A DNA stretch of 64,000 nucleotides from assembly GCA_963800325.1 (NCBI GenBank), contig CAWDAQ010000005.1, forward strand, positions 1,054,001 to 1,118,000, read 5' to 3'. Positions 26,745-35,459 of the stretch are shown one piece after another. The notes below the pieces were generated by a model. That model ran no database searches. It had not been told where the DNA came from and worked only from the letters and a program-made list of their open reading frames with translations. The stretch comes from CAWDAQ01 sp963800325 (GTDB lineage: Bacteria > Actinomycetota > Actinomycetes > Actinomycetales > Dermatophilaceae). How positions within the stretch are numbered: the first letter of the stretch is position 1; the number at the start of each line of letters is the position of its first letter. The translations under genes were made by a program, and so were the position numbers.

Positions 26745-27464
26745 TCATTGCACCCCACCGGGGCCCGCGCCACCACCCCCGCCGTCGACCCGCTGGTCGA
26801 AGACGTGCCGGCGCACCCAGGCGTGCATCGCGATCGCGGCGGCCGCGCCGGCGTTGAGCGAGCGGGTGGACCCGAACTGCTCGACGTGGAGCGCGACGTC
26901 GCACACCTCCTGCATCCGCGGCGTCAGCCCCGGGCCCTCCTGCCCGAGCACGAGGACGCACCCCCGGGGCAGGTCGTGGGTCTCCAGCGGCAGCGAGCCG
27001 GGGACGTTGTCGACGCCGACCAGCGGCAGCGCGGTCCCACCCGGGCCGGCGGCGGCCGCCCAGTCCCGCAGCGCGTCGGCGTCGGGGTGGTGGTGCTCGT
27101 GCTGGTAGCGGTCGGTGACCATGGCGCCGCGGCGGTTCCAGCGGCGCCGGCCGACGATGTGGAACGCCGCGGCCCCCAGCGCGTTCGCGGTCCGGACCAC
27201 CGAGCCGATGTTGAGGTCGTGGCGCCAGTTCTCGATGGCGACGTGGAACTCGTGCCGTCGGGTGTCGAGGTCGGCGACGATCGCCGCGTGCCTCCAGTAC
27301 CGGTAGCGGTCGACGACGTTGCGCCGGTCGCCGTGGGCGAGCAGGTCCGGGTCGAGGTGGTCCCCCTCGGGCCACGGGCCGGGCCACGGGCCGACCCCGA
27401 CGCCACCGCGCCCGCCGTCGGTGTCGTCCTGCACGCCGTCGTCCTGCACGCCGTCGTCCTGCAC
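26745..27464 (-). CDS. TrmH-family (SPOUT) RNA 2'-O-methyltransferase
   Basis: AdoMet-dependent ribose methyltransferase with the trefoil-knot fold. The core contains FHVAIENWRHDLNIGSVVRTANALGAAAFHIVGRRRW (motif 1 with the catalytic Arg/Asn region), CVLVLGQEGPGL (motif 2) and STRSLNAGAAAAIAMHAWVRR (motif 3). The N-terminus is unusual: it consists of VQDDG pentapeptide units encoded by a 15-bp tandem repeat, and each unit offers a GTG start (27464, 27449, 27434), so the true start is uncertain by one or two units. RNA target unknown. Confidence 0.85.
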   Translation of the reverse strand: MQDDGVQDDGVQDDTDGGRGGVGVGPWPGPWPEGDHLDPDLLAHGDRRNVVDRYRYWRHAAIVADLDTRRHEFHVAIENWRHDLNIGSVVRTANALGAAAFHIVGRRRWNRRGAMVTDRYQHEHHHPDADALRDWAAAAGPGGTALPLVGVDNVPGSLPLETHDLPRGCVLVLGQEGPGLTPRMQEVCDVALHVEQFGSTRSLNAGAAAAIAMHAWVRRHVFDQRVDGGGGGAGPGGVQ

Positions 27465-27470
27465 GCCGTC
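27426..27470. repeat. 15-bp tandem repeat encoding VQDDG units
   Basis: Three exact copies of GTCCTGCACGCCGTC fill 27426-27470. In the minus-strand TrmH-family gene each copy is five codons, so gain or loss of units keeps the reading frame. Confidence 0.8.
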
Positions 27471-27571
27471 CAGCCCACCACACCGCCACGCCCCCGCGGC
27501 GTCACCCCCCCCACCTCACCGCCGGGCCCCGGTTCCCAGAGGTCGGTCACCGTTCGTTCAGGTTCGCCGCA

Positions 27572-27577
27572 TATCCT
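27572..27577 (+). promoter_or_regulatory. -10 box TATCCT, leaderless promoter of dedA
   Basis: TATCCT ends six bases before ATG 27584. Confidence 0.5.
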
Positions 27578-27583
27578 CGTCAC

Positions 27584-28258
27584 ATGCACGCACTCGGTCC
27601 CAGCTGGATGGACCCCAACTGGCTGCTGGACCAGTTCGGGCAGCAGTTCGTCTGGGTCAGCGCCGCGATCGTGTTCGTCGAGTGCGGCCTGTTCTTCCCG
27701 TTCCTGCCCGGCGACACCCTGCTGTTCGCGATCGGACTGTTCGCCTCGAACGGGACCCTGCACTCCAACCTGCCCCTGCTCGTGCTGCTGATGACCGTCG
27801 CCGCGTTCGGCGGCAACGTCGTCGGCTACGAGATCGGCCGCGCCGTCGGCGGGCCGCTGCGCGAGCGGGACGGCCGGGTCATCAAGCGCAAGTACTTCGA
27901 CCAGACCGAGGCGTTCTTCGACAAGTACGGCAACAAGGCGCTCGTCATCGGCCGGTTCGTCCCCTTCGTCCGGACGTACATCACCGTGGTCGCGGGCATC
28001 GGTCGGATGGCGCGGCGCCGGTTCTTCCTCTGGAGCTTCGTCGGCGCCGTGCTCTGGGTCCTCGCGGTGACCCTGCTGGGCTACTTCCTCGGCGCGACGT
28101 TCCCGGCGCTCGCGAACAACCTCGAGCTCGGGATCCTCGTCATCGTCGTGCTCTCCCTCGTCCCGATGGTCGTCGAGCTCTACCGGCACCGCCGCTCCGG
28201 CGCCACCGACGAGGCCCCCGCCACCGACGAGGCCCCCGCGCAGACCCGCGACAGCTGA
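27584..28258 (+). CDS. DedA-family integral membrane protein
   Basis: Member of the DedA/SNARE-associated (VTT) superfamily, involved in lipid carrier or phospholipid flipping across the cytoplasmic membrane. The 224-residue protein has the expected pattern: an amphipathic re-entrant segment VECGLFFPFLPGDTLLFAIGLFA (about 32-54), GGNVVGYEIGRAVGG (about 86-100), and FIGRFVPFVRTYITVVAGIGRM-like VIGRFVPFVRTYITVVAG (about 125-142) with the conserved Arg. The C-terminus is a short charged tail with a duplicated ATDEAP unit. It is divergent from the TrmH-family gene. Confidence 0.9.
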   Translation: MHALGPSWMDPNWLLDQFGQQFVWVSAAIVFVECGLFFPFLPGDTLLFAIGLFASNGTLHSNLPLLVLLMTVAAFGGNVVGYEIGRAVGGPLRERDGRVIKRKYFDQTEAFFDKYGNKALVIGRFVPFVRTYITVVAGIGRMARRRFFLWSFVGAVLWVLAVTLLGYFLGATFPALANNLELGILVIVVLSLVPMVVELYRHRRSGATDEAPATDEAPAQTRDS

Positions 28259-28301
28259 CCGGCGGACGTCGTCACGGACGCACCGCTCCTACACGCGGGG
28301 C

Positions 28302-28949
28302 TCAGAGGTCGAGCATCCCGCGCCGGTAGGCCTCGGTGACCGCCGCCGTCCGGTCGGTCACGCCGAGCTTCTCGAAGGCCCGGATCAGGTGGGTCTTGAC
28401 CGTCGCCTCCCCGATGTGGAGCTCCGCACCGGCCTCGGCGTTGGAGCGGCCCCGGGCGACGCAGCGCAGCACGTCGAGCTCGCGCGGGGTGAGCGCGGCG
28501 GCCGCGGGAGCCGCCAGCCGCTGCGCGAGCCGGGCGGCGACCGGGGGCGCGAGCACCGTCTCTCCGCGGGCCGCGGCCCGGACCGCCTCGGCGAGCGCGG
28601 CGGGTGGGGCGTCCTTGAGGAGGTACCCGGTCGCCCCCGCCTCGACGGCGCGGACGATGTCGGCGTCGGTGTCGTAGGTCGTCAGGACGAGGACCGCGGG
28701 CGGGTCGGCCGCGGCGCGGACGGCGCGGGTGGCGGCCACGCCGTCGGTGCCGGGCATCCGCAGGTCCATGAGCACGACGTCCGGGTGGTGCTCGGCCGCC
28801 AGGGCGACCGCCGCCGCGCCGTCGGCGGCCTCGGCGACGACGTCGAAGTCGGCCTCCTCGGACAGCATCGCGACGACCCCGGCCCGGACGACGGGGTGGT
28901 CGTCGGCGACGACGAGTCGCAGCCTCGACGGGCCGGCCGGCGGGCTCAC
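28302..28949 (-). CDS. NarL/FixJ-family response regulator
   Basis: The 215-residue protein has a receiver domain (about 10-130) with acidic pair Asp16-Asp17, phosphoacceptor Asp62 in VVLMDLRMPG, and Lys112 in YLLKD, followed by a LuxR-type HTH (about 150-210: ALTPRELDVLRCVARGRSNAEAGAELHIGEATVKTHL). GTG 28949 overlaps the histidine kinase stop. Together they probably control the ABC exporter genes immediately upstream in the same operon. Confidence 0.93.
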   Translation of the reverse strand: MSPPAGPSRLRLVVADDHPVVRAGVVAMLSEEADFDVVAEAADGAAAVALAAEHHPDVVLMDLRMPGTDGVAATRAVRAAADPPAVLVLTTYDTDADIVRAVEAGATGYLLKDAPPAALAEAVRAAARGETVLAPPVAARLAQRLAAPAAAALTPRELDVLRCVARGRSNAEAGAELHIGEATVKTHLIRAFEKLGVTDRTAAVTEAYRRGMLDL

Positions 28950-30187
28950 CGGGGCACCGTCACCCGGACGGTGGTCCCGGCGCCGGGGGCGCTGCTCACC
29001 TCGGCGTCGCCGCCGACGTCGGCGGCGCGGGCGGCGGTGCCGTCGAGGCCGTACCCGACCGCGCGCCGGTCGGGGTCGAACCCGCAGCCGTCGTCGGTGA
29101 CCGTGAGCACGACCCGGTCGGGTCGGTCGTAGGCGAGCCGGACGTCGCAGTCGCGGGCCCCCGCGTGCCGGCGGACGTTCGCCAGCGCCTCCTGGGCCGC
29201 GCGGAGGAGGACGACCTCGACGTTGGCGCCGAGGGCCTGCGGGTCCCCGGTGACGGTCAGCTCGGCCGCGACCCCGCTCTCGCGCCCGACCGCCTCGACG
29301 AGCCGGTCGAGCGCCTCGGCCAGGGTGCGGCTCTGCAGGTGACCCGGGGTGAGCTCGGCGACGATGAGCCGGGCCTCGGACAGGTTGTCGGCCGCCGTCG
29401 CCTCGATGAGGCCGAGCCGCTCCCGGACGAGGTCGAGGTCGCCCCGCTCGGCCGCCGCCGACGTCGCGCGCGCGAGCGTGACCACGGACGTGAAGCCCTG
29501 GGCGAGGGTGTCGTGGATCTCTCGCGAGAGCCGCGCCCGCTCCGCCGAGACGCCCTGGGCCCGCTCGGCGGCGGCGAGCGCCGCCTGGGTCCGGCGGAGC
29601 TCGTCGATGACGCCGGCCCGGGAGTTCGCCTCGCGGACGAGCCGGTCGATGAAGAGCCCGAGCACCACCGACATCGCGATCGAGATGCCGGCCCCGACGA
29701 GGACCCCTCCGAGGTCGGCGTCGTTCGTGGTCACCGCCTGCACCAGGGCCGTGCCGGACACGCCGAGGACGGTCATCGTCACCGCGAACGGCCTGCTCAA
29801 CATCGCCCACACCTGGGGGAACAGCGCGAACGCGAGCAGCCAGCCGGCGCCCCCGGTCAGCGCCATGACGCCGAGCGCCAGGGCCCACGCCGGAAGGAGG
29901 TAGCCCAGCGACCACCACGGGCCGCACTGGGCGAGCGCGCGGGTGCCGACCACGGCGTAGAGCCCGGCGAGGGCCGCGAGCAGCGCGAGGGCGGGTGAGG
30001 CGATCCCCTGGTCGAGCACGACGAGGGTCGCGACGACGAGGAGGAGGGCTGCGAACAGGGAGTGCCACCACACCTGCTGGCGGCGCCACATCTCGTCGAG
30101 CTCGGCCGAGGAGGTCCGCGCGACCGCGGGCACCGCCCCCCGCGACCCGGGGGCCGCGGGCGGGGTGCCGTCGGCCGCGCGCCTCAT
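28946..30187 (-). CDS. sensor histidine kinase (HisKA_3 type)
   Basis: Membrane sensor kinase of 413 residues. The N-terminal part has about five to six hydrophobic segments (between residues 42 and 182). The dimerisation/phosphoacceptor domain carries His225 in LSREIHDTLAQGFTSVVTLAR, and the C-terminal HATPase domain has NVRRHAGA and VTDDGCGFD. This is the LiaS/NarX-like group that pairs with NarL-type regulators. ATG 30187 was chosen because it follows the ABC permease stop by seven bases; upstream in-frame sequence overlaps that gene. The stimulus is unknown; transport of a toxic compound is a reasonable guess from the neighbours. Confidence 0.9.
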   Translation of the reverse strand: MRRAADGTPPAAPGSRGAVPAVARTSSAELDEMWRRQQVWWHSLFAALLLVVATLVVLDQGIASPALALLAALAGLYAVVGTRALAQCGPWWSLGYLLPAWALALGVMALTGGAGWLLAFALFPQVWAMLSRPFAVTMTVLGVSGTALVQAVTTNDADLGGVLVGAGISIAMSVVLGLFIDRLVREANSRAGVIDELRRTQAALAAAERAQGVSAERARLSREIHDTLAQGFTSVVTLARATSAAAERGDLDLVRERLGLIEATAADNLSEARLIVAELTPGHLQSRTLAEALDRLVEAVGRESGVAAELTVTGDPQALGANVEVVLLRAAQEALANVRRHAGARDCDVRLAYDRPDRVVLTVTDDGCGFDPDRRAVGYGLDGTAARAADVGGDAEVSSAPGAGTTVRVTVPR

Positions 30188-30194
30188 GGGCCCA

Positions 30195-30995
30195 TCATGC
30201 CGACTCGCGGCGCTGCCAGCGGAAGGTGCGGCTCGCGACCACGAGCCCGGCGACCACCCAGACCGCCAGGACCAGCGCGGTCCGGCCCACCTCCCACGTG
30301 CCCGCCATCTCCGCACCGGCGAGCTCGTCGGGGAAGAACACCGAGCGCATCCCCTGCGCGACCCACTTCAGCGGGAAGACGGCGGCGACCTGCTGGAGCC
30401 ACTGCGGCAGGTCGGTGAACGGGAAGTACACCCCGGAGATGAACTGCAGGATGAGTATCGGGCCGATGACGAGCGCGCCCGCCGAGCGGGAGGACGTCGC
30501 GAGCGAGGAGTAGGCGATCCCGAGAACCGTGCCGGAGCTCACCCCGAGGAGGAACACCCATGCGAACCGGGCCCAGGAGGCGGGGTCGGTCGGTAGGTCG
30601 ACGCCGAAGAACAGGCGTGCGACGAGCAGCAGCAGCGCGAGCTGGGCGAGCGAGGAGACCGCGACGAGCCCGACCTTGCCGAGGAAGTACGCCAGCGGCG
30701 GCATCGGCGTGCTCCGCAGCCGCTTCAGGGTGCCGTCGTCCCGCTCGGTGGCGACGGTGAGCGCCATCGTCTGGAAGCTCGTCAGCATGACGCCGGCGGA
30801 GATCATGCCGGGGAGGAAGTACCGGGCGGCCGTGACGTCGGGGTTGTCGCCGAACTGGTCGCCGAAGATCACCGAGAAGAGGGTGAGCATCATGATCGGG
30901 AAGAGGAAGGAGAAGAAGACGGCCTCCTTCTCGCGGGCGTACATCTTCAGCTCGACCACCGTGCGGTCCCAGCCGATCGCGAGTGCGGTGCTCAC
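30195..30995 (-). CDS. ABC-2 type exporter permease
   Basis: The 266-residue protein has six hydrophobic segments and the ABC-2 permease layout, including EAVFFSFLFPIMMLTLFSVIFGDQ near the N-terminus, a long extracellular loop, RDDGTLKRLRSTPMPPLAYFLGKV and the ILQFISGVYFPFTDLPQWLQ block close to the C-terminus. It should pair with the ATPase encoded upstream (four-base overlap) to export a drug, antimicrobial peptide or lipid. Order ATPase-permease-kinase-regulator is typical of self-regulated resistance exporters. Confidence 0.92.
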   Translation of the reverse strand: MSTALAIGWDRTVVELKMYAREKEAVFFSFLFPIMMLTLFSVIFGDQFGDNPDVTAARYFLPGMISAGVMLTSFQTMALTVATERDDGTLKRLRSTPMPPLAYFLGKVGLVAVSSLAQLALLLLVARLFFGVDLPTDPASWARFAWVFLLGVSSGTVLGIAYSSLATSSRSAGALVIGPILILQFISGVYFPFTDLPQWLQQVAAVFPLKWVAQGMRSVFFPDELAGAEMAGTWEVGRTALVLAVWVVAGLVVASRTFRWQRRESA

Positions 30996-31900
30996 GACCC
31001 CACCTCCATCGCCGTCGTCTCCTCCGCAGGTCCCGGTCGGTCGGCCGGCTCGCCTCTCCCCGCCGCGAGGCCGATGAGCCGGAGGTAGGTGTCCTCCAGC
31101 GTCGGCCGGGCCACGACGAGCTCGGGCACCTCCCCGCCGAGCCGGGCCGACAGCCGGGCGACCTCGGCGGTCGGGGTGGTCGTCGTCAGCGACCGGGACC
31201 GGCCGTCCTCGCGCCAGGACACCGTCGCCTCGGACGTCGCCCGACCGCCGAGCGCGGCCGGGGTGTCGACGGTGAGCATCGAGCCGCCCGCGATGACCCC
31301 CACCCGGTCGGCGAGGTGCTCGGCCTCGTCGAGGTAGTGCGTGGTGAGCACGATCGTCGTCCCGCCGTGGGCGAGGGAGGAGATCAGCGCCCAGAAGTCC
31401 CGCCGCGCCTGCGGGTCGAAGCCCGTCGTCGGCTCGTCGAGGAAGAGCAGCTCCGGGTCCCCGACGATGCCGAGCGCGACGTCGAGCCGCCGGCGCAGCC
31501 CCCCGGAGAGGTGGCGGATGCGGGTCCGGGCGTGCTCGGCGAGGCCGACGGCGTCGAGGACGTCGGCGACCGGCCGGGGAGCGCTGTAGACCCGGGCGGT
31601 GCTCGCCAGCGCCTCCTGGGGGGTGAGCAGGTCGAACCCCGTCGAGGTCTGCAGCACGATCCCGATCCGGTCGCGCCAGGCGAGCCCGGCGGTGGCGGGG
31701 TCCTGCCCGAGGACGTCGACCTCGCCGGCGTCCCGGTCCCGGAACCCCTCGAGGACCTCGACGGTGGTGGTCTTGCCCGCGCCGTTGGGGCCGAGCAGGG
31801 CGAAGACCTCGCCCTGCTCGATGTCGAGGTCGAGCCCGTCGACCGCGGTGGTGGCGCCGTACGTCTTGGTGAGTCCGCGGACCCTGATGGGTGGTGTCAC
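30992..31900 (-). CDS. ABC exporter ATP-binding protein (daunorubicin-resistance type)
   Basis: The 302-residue ATPase has Walker A GPNGAGKT at 37-44, signature LSGG at 131-134, Walker B LLFLDEP at 151-157 and the C-terminal extension common in DrrA/CcmA-like drug exporters. It heads the four-gene operon with permease, histidine kinase and response regulator. GTG 31900 sits seven bases after a GATACT box, predicting a leaderless mRNA. Exported substrate unknown. Confidence 0.93.
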   Translation of the reverse strand: MTPPIRVRGLTKTYGATTAVDGLDLDIEQGEVFALLGPNGAGKTTTVEVLEGFRDRDAGEVDVLGQDPATAGLAWRDRIGIVLQTSTGFDLLTPQEALASTARVYSAPRPVADVLDAVGLAEHARTRIRHLSGGLRRRLDVALGIVGDPELLFLDEPTTGFDPQARRDFWALISSLAHGGTTIVLTTHYLDEAEHLADRVGVIAGGSMLTVDTPAALGGRATSEATVSWREDGRSRSLTTTTPTAEVARLSARLGGEVPELVVARPTLEDTYLRLIGLAAGRGEPADRPGPAEETTAMEVGS

Positions 31901-31907
31901 GTCATCG

Positions 31908-31913
31908 AGTATC
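31908..31913 (-). promoter_or_regulatory. -10 box GATACT, leaderless promoter of the ABC/two-component operon
   Basis: GATACT on the minus strand ends seven bases before GTG 31900. Confidence 0.45.
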
Positions 31914-31996
31914 GACGGGTCCCCCTCCCCCGCGGGACCCCCGGCCGGTGGGACCGCACCTCCCCCGTCCGGTGGACCCCGAGCCCGGGCCCGGGC

Positions 31997-33250
31997 TCAG
32001 GCGGCCAGCGGAGGGGCCCCGTCGTCCCGCGCCGGGGCGTCGGCGGCCGGCAGCCGGCTGCGCAGCCGCGCCGCGGCCACGGCGGTGACGAGGAGGCCGA
32101 GCACCCCGCACACGACGAAGGCCGGCCGCGGCCCGAGCGTCGACCCGGCGACGCCCCCGACGACGAGCGCGAGGACGTTCGCCGCCCGGCCCACGCCGTT
32201 CGCGAGGGCGACGACCTTGCCGCGGCCGGCGTCGGGCAGGCGGGTGATGACGAGCGCGAAGACGGCGGCGTTGCTCGCCGCGTTCGCCACCCCGACGACG
32301 AGGGCGGCGAGGAGGAACACGGCGAGCACCGGAGCGACCCCCTGGAGCACCTGGCCTGCGGCCATGACGGCCATCCCGGCGAGCACGAGGACGACCCGGC
32401 CGCGGTTGCCGGCCACCGGGCCGGCGAGGAGGGCACCGACGACGGCGCCGACGCCGAGGGCGACCTCGGCGAGCCCGTACTGCGCCGGCGTGGCGTGCAG
32501 GACGTCCCGGACGAGGAACACCTCGACGACGGTGAGCGCCTCGAGGGTGACGACGAAGGGGAGCATCGCGAGCAGCAGCGGCCCGGCGACCCCGTCGGCC
32601 CGCAGCACCGCCAGGCCCTCGGTGGGCAGCCACGGCGGCCGACCGCGGCTCCCGGTCCCGGGGCGCGAGGTGCGCAGCCCGAGTCCGCCGGCGACGAGGG
32701 CGGCGGAGGTCACCGCGTCGAGGAGGAACACCACCGAGTCCCCGCCCGTCTGGACCAGGACGCCCCCGAGCCCGGCGCCCGCGGGGGCGGCGACCGCCCG
32801 GAGCCCCTGCTGGAGCGACACCATGCGCCCGACGAGCTCCTCGCCGGCGATGCGGGGCACCAGAGCGGACCAGACCGGGGAGCTGAACGCGAAGCCGGTC
32901 TGGAGGACGAGGACGAGGAGGCAGGTCGCCACCGTGCCGTGGACGAGCGCCAGGCCGAGGCCGGCCCCGACCTGGGCTACCCCGGCGACGGCGATGACGA
33001 GCCGGGCGTCGTGGGTGTCGGCGACCGCACCGGCGAGACCCATGGTGAGCACGGCCGGCAGCGAGAAGCACATGAGCAGCGCCATGACCGCGTAGGGCCC
33101 GGCTCCGCTGTCGTGGACCCGCAGCAGCAGCGCGACGAGCGCCATGGCGTCGCCGGCCATCGACAGCGCCGCCGCGGGCACGACGACGCGGACGTCGCGG
33201 ACGGCCAGCAGGGCGCGCCACGACGTGGCAGGGGCGGACGGCTGGGACAC
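31997..33250 (-). CDS. MFS transporter
   Basis: Twelve-segment major facilitator of about 417 residues. Hydrophobic segments run from WRALLAVRDVRVVVPAAALSMAGDAMAL to the C-terminal FVVCGVLGLLVTAVAAARL; a motif A-like GLAGAVADTHDARL follows segment 2 and VANAASNAAVFALVITRLPDAGRGKVVALANGVGR matches the second half. It resembles enterobactin/macrolide exporter-like MFS_3 proteins. GTG 33250 was chosen because AGGGAG lies about ten bases upstream; a GTG at 33286 would add 12 residues. Substrate unknown. Confidence 0.85.
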   Translation of the reverse strand: MSQPSAPATSWRALLAVRDVRVVVPAAALSMAGDAMALVALLLRVHDSGAGPYAVMALLMCFSLPAVLTMGLAGAVADTHDARLVIAVAGVAQVGAGLGLALVHGTVATCLLVLVLQTGFAFSSPVWSALVPRIAGEELVGRMVSLQQGLRAVAAPAGAGLGGVLVQTGGDSVVFLLDAVTSAALVAGGLGLRTSRPGTGSRGRPPWLPTEGLAVLRADGVAGPLLLAMLPFVVTLEALTVVEVFLVRDVLHATPAQYGLAEVALGVGAVVGALLAGPVAGNRGRVVLVLAGMAVMAAGQVLQGVAPVLAVFLLAALVVGVANAASNAAVFALVITRLPDAGRGKVVALANGVGRAANVLALVVGGVAGSTLGPRPAFVVCGVLGLLVTAVAAARLRSRLPAADAPARDDGAPPLAA

Positions 33251-33304
33251 GGGGGCTGGTCTCCCTCTGCGGGACGGAGCGGGCACGGGGGGAGGTCCCG
33301 CGGG

Positions 33305-33310
33305 ACCCTA
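33305..33310 (-). promoter_or_regulatory. -10 box TAGGGT of the MFS gene
   Basis: TAGGGT on the minus strand would start transcription near 33298, giving a leader of about 48 bases with an AGGGAG ribosome-binding site. Confidence 0.4.
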
Positions 33311-33486
33311 GTCGGACCCGCCGACGGCGGTCTGAGCAGTTCCAACCAGACATCACGATCACACAACGATCGGCGTCCGGATCACCACACCGGTATGACC
33401 CCCGCCACTCTGTCCAGTGGACCTGGGCCGCACACCGCGTCGCTCCCCGGTTCTGCCCGGGCAGCACACCGGATCGGAGAATGTCG

Positions 33487-33918
33487 ATGGAGCAGATCGT
33501 CGTCGGTGTCGACACGAGCGACACGAGCAGGAGGGCCGTCGACTTCGCGGCCGCACGAGCCCGGGAGTACGACGCCGGGCTCATCGTCGTCCACGTCATC
33601 CCGTGGTCGCCGTTCTCGTTCAACACCCCCACGGAGAACGAGGAGCGCCACCAGCGCAAGAAGGCCGAGATCGCCGCGGCCCGGGACCAGGTGACCGATC
33701 CCGTCCTCGCCTCCCTCGCCGACCTCGACGTCCCCGTCGAGGTCGTCATCCGCCACGGCCACCCGGGCGAGACGCTCGGCGAGATCGCCGAGGAGCACAA
33801 GGCCGTCCACATCGTCGTCGGTCGGACAGGAGACTCCGCCATGCGCGAACGGTTCTTCGGGAGCACCGCCAGCCGGCTGGTCCACAGCGCGCCCGTCCCG
33901 GTGACGGTGGTCCCGTGA
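33487..33918 (+). CDS. universal stress protein (UspA family)
   Basis: The 143-residue protein opens MEQIVVGVDTSDTSRRAVDFA and ends with the ATP-binding motif G-x2-G-x9-G-S (GRTG at about 112-115, GS at 125-126), so it is an ATP-binding Usp. Such proteins usually modulate partner proteins, often transporters, under stress. ATG 33487 is preferred over ATG 33481 because GGAG at 33476-33479 is seven bases away. The stop codon overlaps the symporter ATG by one base (TGATG), which implies coupled synthesis and perhaps direct regulation of the transporter. Confidence 0.92.
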   Translation: MEQIVVGVDTSDTSRRAVDFAAARAREYDAGLIVVHVIPWSPFSFNTPTENEERHQRKKAEIAAARDQVTDPVLASLADLDVPVEVVIRHGHPGETLGEIAEEHKAVHIVVGRTGDSAMRERFFGSTASRLVHSAPVPVTVVP

Positions 33919-35393
33919 TGTCCGCCCTCGCCGCTGCCCCGGCCGGGATCGACACCACCATCGCCGACGCGTTCGAGCCCGTCGCGAACGTCATCACCTC
34001 GATCGTCTTCTTCGCCGTCCCGCTCGGTGACGCCGAGCTGCCGCTCATCGTCGTCTGGCTCATCGTCGCCGCGTGCTTCTTCACGGTGTGGCTCGGCTTC
34101 CAGAACATCCGCGGGTTCAAGCACGCCATCGACCTCGTCCGCGGCAAGTACTCCAACCCCGACGACCGGGGCGAGGTGTCCCACTTCCAGGCGCTCGCGA
34201 CCGCCGTCTCGGGCACGGTCGGGCTCGGCAACATCGCCGGCGTCGCGGTCGCGATCTCGCTCGGCGGTCCGGGAGCGACCTTCTGGATGATCCTCGCGGG
34301 GTTCCTCGGAATGAGCACGAAGATGGCCGAGTGCACCCTCGGGGTGAAGTTCCGCCACTACCACGACGACGGGTCGGTCTCCGGCGGTCCGATGTACTAC
34401 CTGCGCGACGGGGTGGGCAAGCTCGTCAGCCCCGGCGTGGGCAAGGGCCTCGCCGCGTTCTTCGCGGTGTGCGCCATGGGCGGCTCGCTCGGCGGCGGCA
34501 ACATGTTCCAGTCGAACCAGGCGACCACCCAGCTCATCAACATCACCGGCGGCGAGGACAGCTTCCTCGGTGACTACCGGTACCTCGTCGGCGTCGTCTT
34601 CGCGATCCTCGTCGCCGCGGTCATCATCGGCGGCATCAAGAGCATCGCCCGGGTGACCGAGAAGATCGTCCCCTTCATGGCGGTCCTCTACGTCACGGCC
34701 GCCCTCGTCGTCATCTTCGCCAACGTCGGCGAGGTGCCCGGCGCGTTCGGCGAGATCGTCAGCGGCGCCTTCACCGGAGCCGGGATCACCGGCGGCGTCG
34801 TCGGGGTCCTCATCGTCGGGTTCCAGCGGGCGGCGTTCTCCAACGAGGCCGGGATCGGCTCGGCGTCGATCGCGCACTCGGCGGTGAAGACGAACGAGCC
34901 GTCGACCGAGGGCTTCGTCTCCCTCCTCGAGCCGTTCATCGACACCGTCGTCATCTGCACGATGACCGCGCTGACGATCGTCATCAGCGGCGCGTGGAAG
35001 GCCCCGGACGCCTCATCGATCGAGGGCGTCTCGCTGACGTCCCGGGCGTTCGAGTCGGTGATCCCGTGGTTCCCGACGGTCCTCGGACTCGCGGTGCTGC
35101 TGTTCGCCTTCTCGACGATGATCTCGTGGTCGTACTACGGGATGAAGGCGACCGGGTACCTCTTCGGCGACAGCGCACAGGCCGAGACGATCTTCAAGGT
35201 CGTCTTCTGCATCTTCACCGTCATCGGCGCCGCGATCGCGCTCGGGCCGGTCATCGACTTCTCGGACTCGATGATCTTCCTGATGTCGATTCCGAACATC
35301 ATCGGCCTCTACATCCTCGCCCGCAATCTCCGCGCGGAGGTCAACGGGTACGAGGAGCGGATCCGCACCGGCAAGATCAAGGCCTTCAAGTAG
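33918..35393 (+). CDS. AGCS-family alanine or glycine:sodium symporter
   Basis: The 491-residue membrane protein belongs to the alanine/glycine:cation symporter family. Conserved blocks are FQALATAVSGTVGLGNIAGVAVAISLGGPGATFWMILAGFLGMSTKMAECTLGVKFR, SGGPMYYLRDGV, AMGGSLGGGNMFQSNQ and FQRAAFSNEAGIGSASIAHSAVKTNEP. About 11 hydrophobic segments are visible. It imports small neutral amino acids with sodium. The ATG overlaps the stop of the universal stress protein, and a strong bidirectional terminator follows. Confidence 0.93.
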   Translation: MSALAAAPAGIDTTIADAFEPVANVITSIVFFAVPLGDAELPLIVVWLIVAACFFTVWLGFQNIRGFKHAIDLVRGKYSNPDDRGEVSHFQALATAVSGTVGLGNIAGVAVAISLGGPGATFWMILAGFLGMSTKMAECTLGVKFRHYHDDGSVSGGPMYYLRDGVGKLVSPGVGKGLAAFFAVCAMGGSLGGGNMFQSNQATTQLINITGGEDSFLGDYRYLVGVVFAILVAAVIIGGIKSIARVTEKIVPFMAVLYVTAALVVIFANVGEVPGAFGEIVSGAFTGAGITGGVVGVLIVGFQRAAFSNEAGIGSASIAHSAVKTNEPSTEGFVSLLEPFIDTVVICTMTALTIVISGAWKAPDASSIEGVSLTSRAFESVIPWFPTVLGLAVLLFAFSTMISWSYYGMKATGYLFGDSAQAETIFKVVFCIFTVIGAAIALGPVIDFSDSMIFLMSIPNIIGLYILARNLRAEVNGYEERIRTGKIKAFK

Positions 35394-35408
35394 GACCCCG
35401 CGGCGACG

Positions 35409-35442
35409 GGCGGGGTCGGCGGCAGCGGCCGCCGGCCCCGCC
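35409..35442. terminator. bidirectional terminator between symporter gene and pyrE
   Basis: Arms GGCGGGGTCGGCGGC (35409-35423) and GCCGCCGGCCCCGCC (35428-35442) pair over 15 bases with a single G-U wobble and a four-base loop, between convergent stops. Confidence 0.7.
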
Positions 35443-35459
35443 TCCGCGTGCGGAGCCGG

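Noticed and set aside
26741..26776. N-terminal extension of the GNAT protein from 26776
   Set aside because: It would overlap the TrmH-family coding end and has no ribosome-binding site; ATG 26740 fits better.
33252..33480. ACGATC and CACACCGG short repeats between the MFS and Usp genes
   Set aside because: Copies are short and irregular; they may be chance in GC-rich DNA.
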